NCBI RefSeq assembly: GCF_001418015.1
Contig: NZ_LIQG01000032.1
Span: forward strand, 124,001 to 188,000
Direction: 5' to 3'
DNA length: 64,000 nt
Origin: Lacinutrix mariniflava
GTDB lineage: Bacteria > Bacteroidota > Bacteroidia > Flavobacteriales > Flavobacteriaceae
Below are positions 62,706 through 64,000 of the stretch, piece after piece; positions within the stretch are counted from its first letter, which is position 1, and every line of letters begins with the position of its first letter. The position numbers and the translations under genes are program-made. The notes beneath the pieces were generated by a model. It ran no database searches. It was not told the origin of the DNA and saw only the letters and a list, made by a program, of their open reading frames with translations.

Positions 62706-63244
62706 TATTTAGATTTATATTCTTCTAATTGTTTTAATTCTTTATTTACAAAAGCAATCCATCTTGCCTGTTCTTCTTTATTAATAGAATAATTACTTTC
62801 GGCATCGTAAAGCTTTTGCATTTTTTGCAAATCTGTATTCGCTCGATCCTTTAATGCGTTAAGTTGCATCCCTATTTTAGAAGACGGTTTTAATTTAGAA
62901 ATGTTTTGTCGTAAATACCTAACATGTAATTCTGTTATATTAAAATGAAACTGCTCGTGCTTGAGAATGTGATTATTAACGACTTCTTTTTTATGCCAAG
63001 AATGCTCTGGATAAAAATGAGCAAATACTTTGGCATTAAAACCTGTAACGCCATGAACACTGCTTTTCTCTATAGAATAACTAAAAGTAATCCCAGACGC
63101 CGTAACTGCAGCCGCACTAGAATCCATGTCTGGTTTACCCTTAAAATCTAACCACTCCAACTGATCGTTTTCATGCCATGGAAATTCTTTAGTATCACCT
63201 TGAAAAACCAACAAGAAGCTAACAATTACCAAAAACTTATTCAT
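62705..63244 (-). CDS. DUF922 protein, putative secreted metalloprotease-like
   Basis: A protein of 179 residues with N-terminal signal MNKFLVIVSFLLVFQG. WLDFKGKPDMDSSAAAVTAS and NHILKHEQFHFNITELHVRYLR are DUF922 features; the HEQFHF stretch resembles a gluzincin-type metal site. No experimentally known role. It is coupled to the DUF3820 gene. Confidence 0.85.
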   Translation of the reverse strand: MNKFLVIVSFLLVFQGDTKEFPWHENDQLEWLDFKGKPDMDSSAAAVTASGITFSYSIEKSSVHGVTGFNAKVFAHFYPEHSWHKKEVVNNHILKHEQFHFNITELHVRYLRQNISKLKPSSKIGMQLNALKDRANTDLQKMQKLYDAESNYSINKEEQARWIAFVNKELKQLEEYKSK

Positions 63245-63287
63245 AGTATACCATTAATTCTTATTGAAAACGAACCAGCTGCCTTCC

Positions 63288-64000
63288 TTATTGCTTTACT
63301 TCTTCAATAGTTAAGTCGTTATACTGCACCAAGTAAACACTTTCGTTATAATAACCACCAAACAATTTCTTTTTATAAGCAAACTTATTCTCTATGTAAG
63401 ACGTCATTGGACTATCGCTAGTAGACTGATATAAGTCTGGAGAGGTTGCTAAACGTAACACCACATCCATTGTTAAATCGAAACCACGAATAGCATATTC
63501 ATTTGGTGAAATATTGTATTGTTGCTTGTATTGTTTTACAAATGAATTACTCGTTTCCGAATTCAACATTTTAGAAATTGAAGGATAAGTAAAATGAAGA
63601 TTAGATAAATGGTAATTATCTACTTCCTCATTTTCAAATGCTTTATTTTGGTTTGTTGTTGTTAACGTAATTTTAGTTCCTTCTTTCTGTAAACCGTTAA
63701 GAAGACTTGACACATTAGACACAAATCCTGCATTATTGGTTTCTAAAAACACAACATTATTTCCAGGCTTGAGCGCATTAATTAAATCACTATCTAAAAC
63801 ATAATAGGCATCTTTTTTAGTTTTCTTATCTAAACGAGAACTAACTAATTTTGCATTAGCAAATTTATTCTTAAGCATTGTACTTGTCGCTTTTCGCTTA
63901 ACATCTGAAATTATGATAATTTGCGCTGTAGAATCTGCTTTAAAATAGTTTATAATTTTATTCTTTAAATTACCATCATTTGGCCTAGATTGAAATACGT
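63288..64000 (-). CDS. PBP1-like periplasmic protein (probable LysM-PBP1 gene), 5' end beyond window
   Basis: The frame is open to the window edge (about 237 residues). The visible part has the periplasmic-binding-protein type-1 fold: INYFKADSTAQIIIISDV, FLETNNAGFVSNVSSLLNGL, YAIRGFDLTMDVVLRLA and a C-terminal LVQYNDLTIEEVK. In Flavobacteriaceae such domains are usually joined to LysM repeats in the N-terminal part, which would lie outside this window. The ATG at 63878 is internal and not the real start. Confidence 0.75.
   Translation of the reverse strand, partial: VFQSRPNDGNLKNKIINYFKADSTAQIIIISDVKRKATSTMLKNKFANAKLVSSRLDKKTKKDAYYVLDSDLINALKPGNNVVFLETNNAGFVSNVSSLLNGLQKEGTKITLTTTNQNKAFENEEVDNYHLSNLHFTYPSISKMLNSETSNSFVKQYKQQYNISPNEYAIRGFDLTMDVVLRLATSPDLYQSTSDSPMTSYIENKFAYKKKLFGGYYNESVYLVQYNDLTIEEVKQ

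Overview
The window looks like a chromosome segment of a marine-type member of the Flavobacteriaceae (Bacteroidota). Base composition is AT-rich. Many genes show the Bacteroidota -7 promoter motif TAnnTTTG. Three secreted proteins carry a C-terminal type IX secretion sorting domain (T9SS type A). Family-typical genes include DUF2795 next to secA, yidC next to pyrG, a LAB_N protein with a GT2/GT39 pair, and a PBP1-like gene. I see no rRNA, tRNA, CRISPR array, transposase or integrase gene.

Layout. 1-3.9 kb: the end of a capsule/exopolysaccharide locus on the minus strand (Wza-like lipoprotein, Wzc-like tyrosine kinase, UDP-sugar epimerase). 4.1-17.3 kb: mostly plus-strand housekeeping genes (ABC-F protein, methyltransferase, cobalamin adenosyltransferase, DUF2795, SecA, a T9SS cargo protein, an MFS transporter, a PAS histidine kinase with its response regulator). 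17.3-20.7 kb: a minus-strand operon with an ECF sigma factor, a membrane anti-sigma candidate, an adhesin-like protein and an M23 peptidase. 20.8-26.2 kb: DUF2911, MeaB GTPase, a zinc-ribbon FAD monooxygenase, an HAD phosphatase and an FAD oxidoreductase. 38.4-48.2 kb: epimerase, glycosyltransferases, PAP2, MATE, a TPR/HTH regulator and a beta-propeller T9SS protein. 48.3-59.3 kb: minus-strand metabolic and core genes (PLP enzyme, nitronate monooxygenase-like, S8 protease, mnmA, YwqK-like, yidC, pyrG). 62.5-64 kb: DUF3820, DUF922 and a truncated PBP1-like gene.

The unusual part is an accessory array at 26.2-38.4 kb, plus one isolated copy of the same architecture at 59.7-62.5 kb. One to a few unrelated genes sit between two recurring non-coding modules. 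The upstream module has TTG, about 20 bp, TAACTTCG, then CGTTTAAC, then a hairpin with 10-bp arms. Its stem sequence changes in a compensated way between copies (TGATAAAAAA/TTTTTTATCA or TGATATAAAA/TTTTATATCA). The downstream module is a long imperfect palindrome of about 135-160 bp ending in (C/A)RTTAAACGAACC. That end contains GTTAAAC, which fits the integron attC core GTTRRRY. Unit ends are reverse complements of each other (TTCGTTTAAC ... GTTAAACGAA). Passengers include unknown small proteins, a YARHG protein, a frameshifted membrane protein, Crp + metallo-hydrolase, a NADAR protein, and AraC + serine hydrolase. Three extra copies of the 3' end of the neighbouring epimerase gene lie inside the array, as if it grew by repeated insertion or duplication at that gene end. 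My reading is a mobile or formerly mobile gene-cassette system with attC-like sites and a built-in promoter-hairpin. No recombinase is visible here, so mobility is inference.

Other regulation is readable from sequence: a TetR gene whose own promoter and downstream gene share the palindromic core GACAGACYTGTCTGT, several hairpin terminators, and dispersed short palindromic repeats in 5' leaders.
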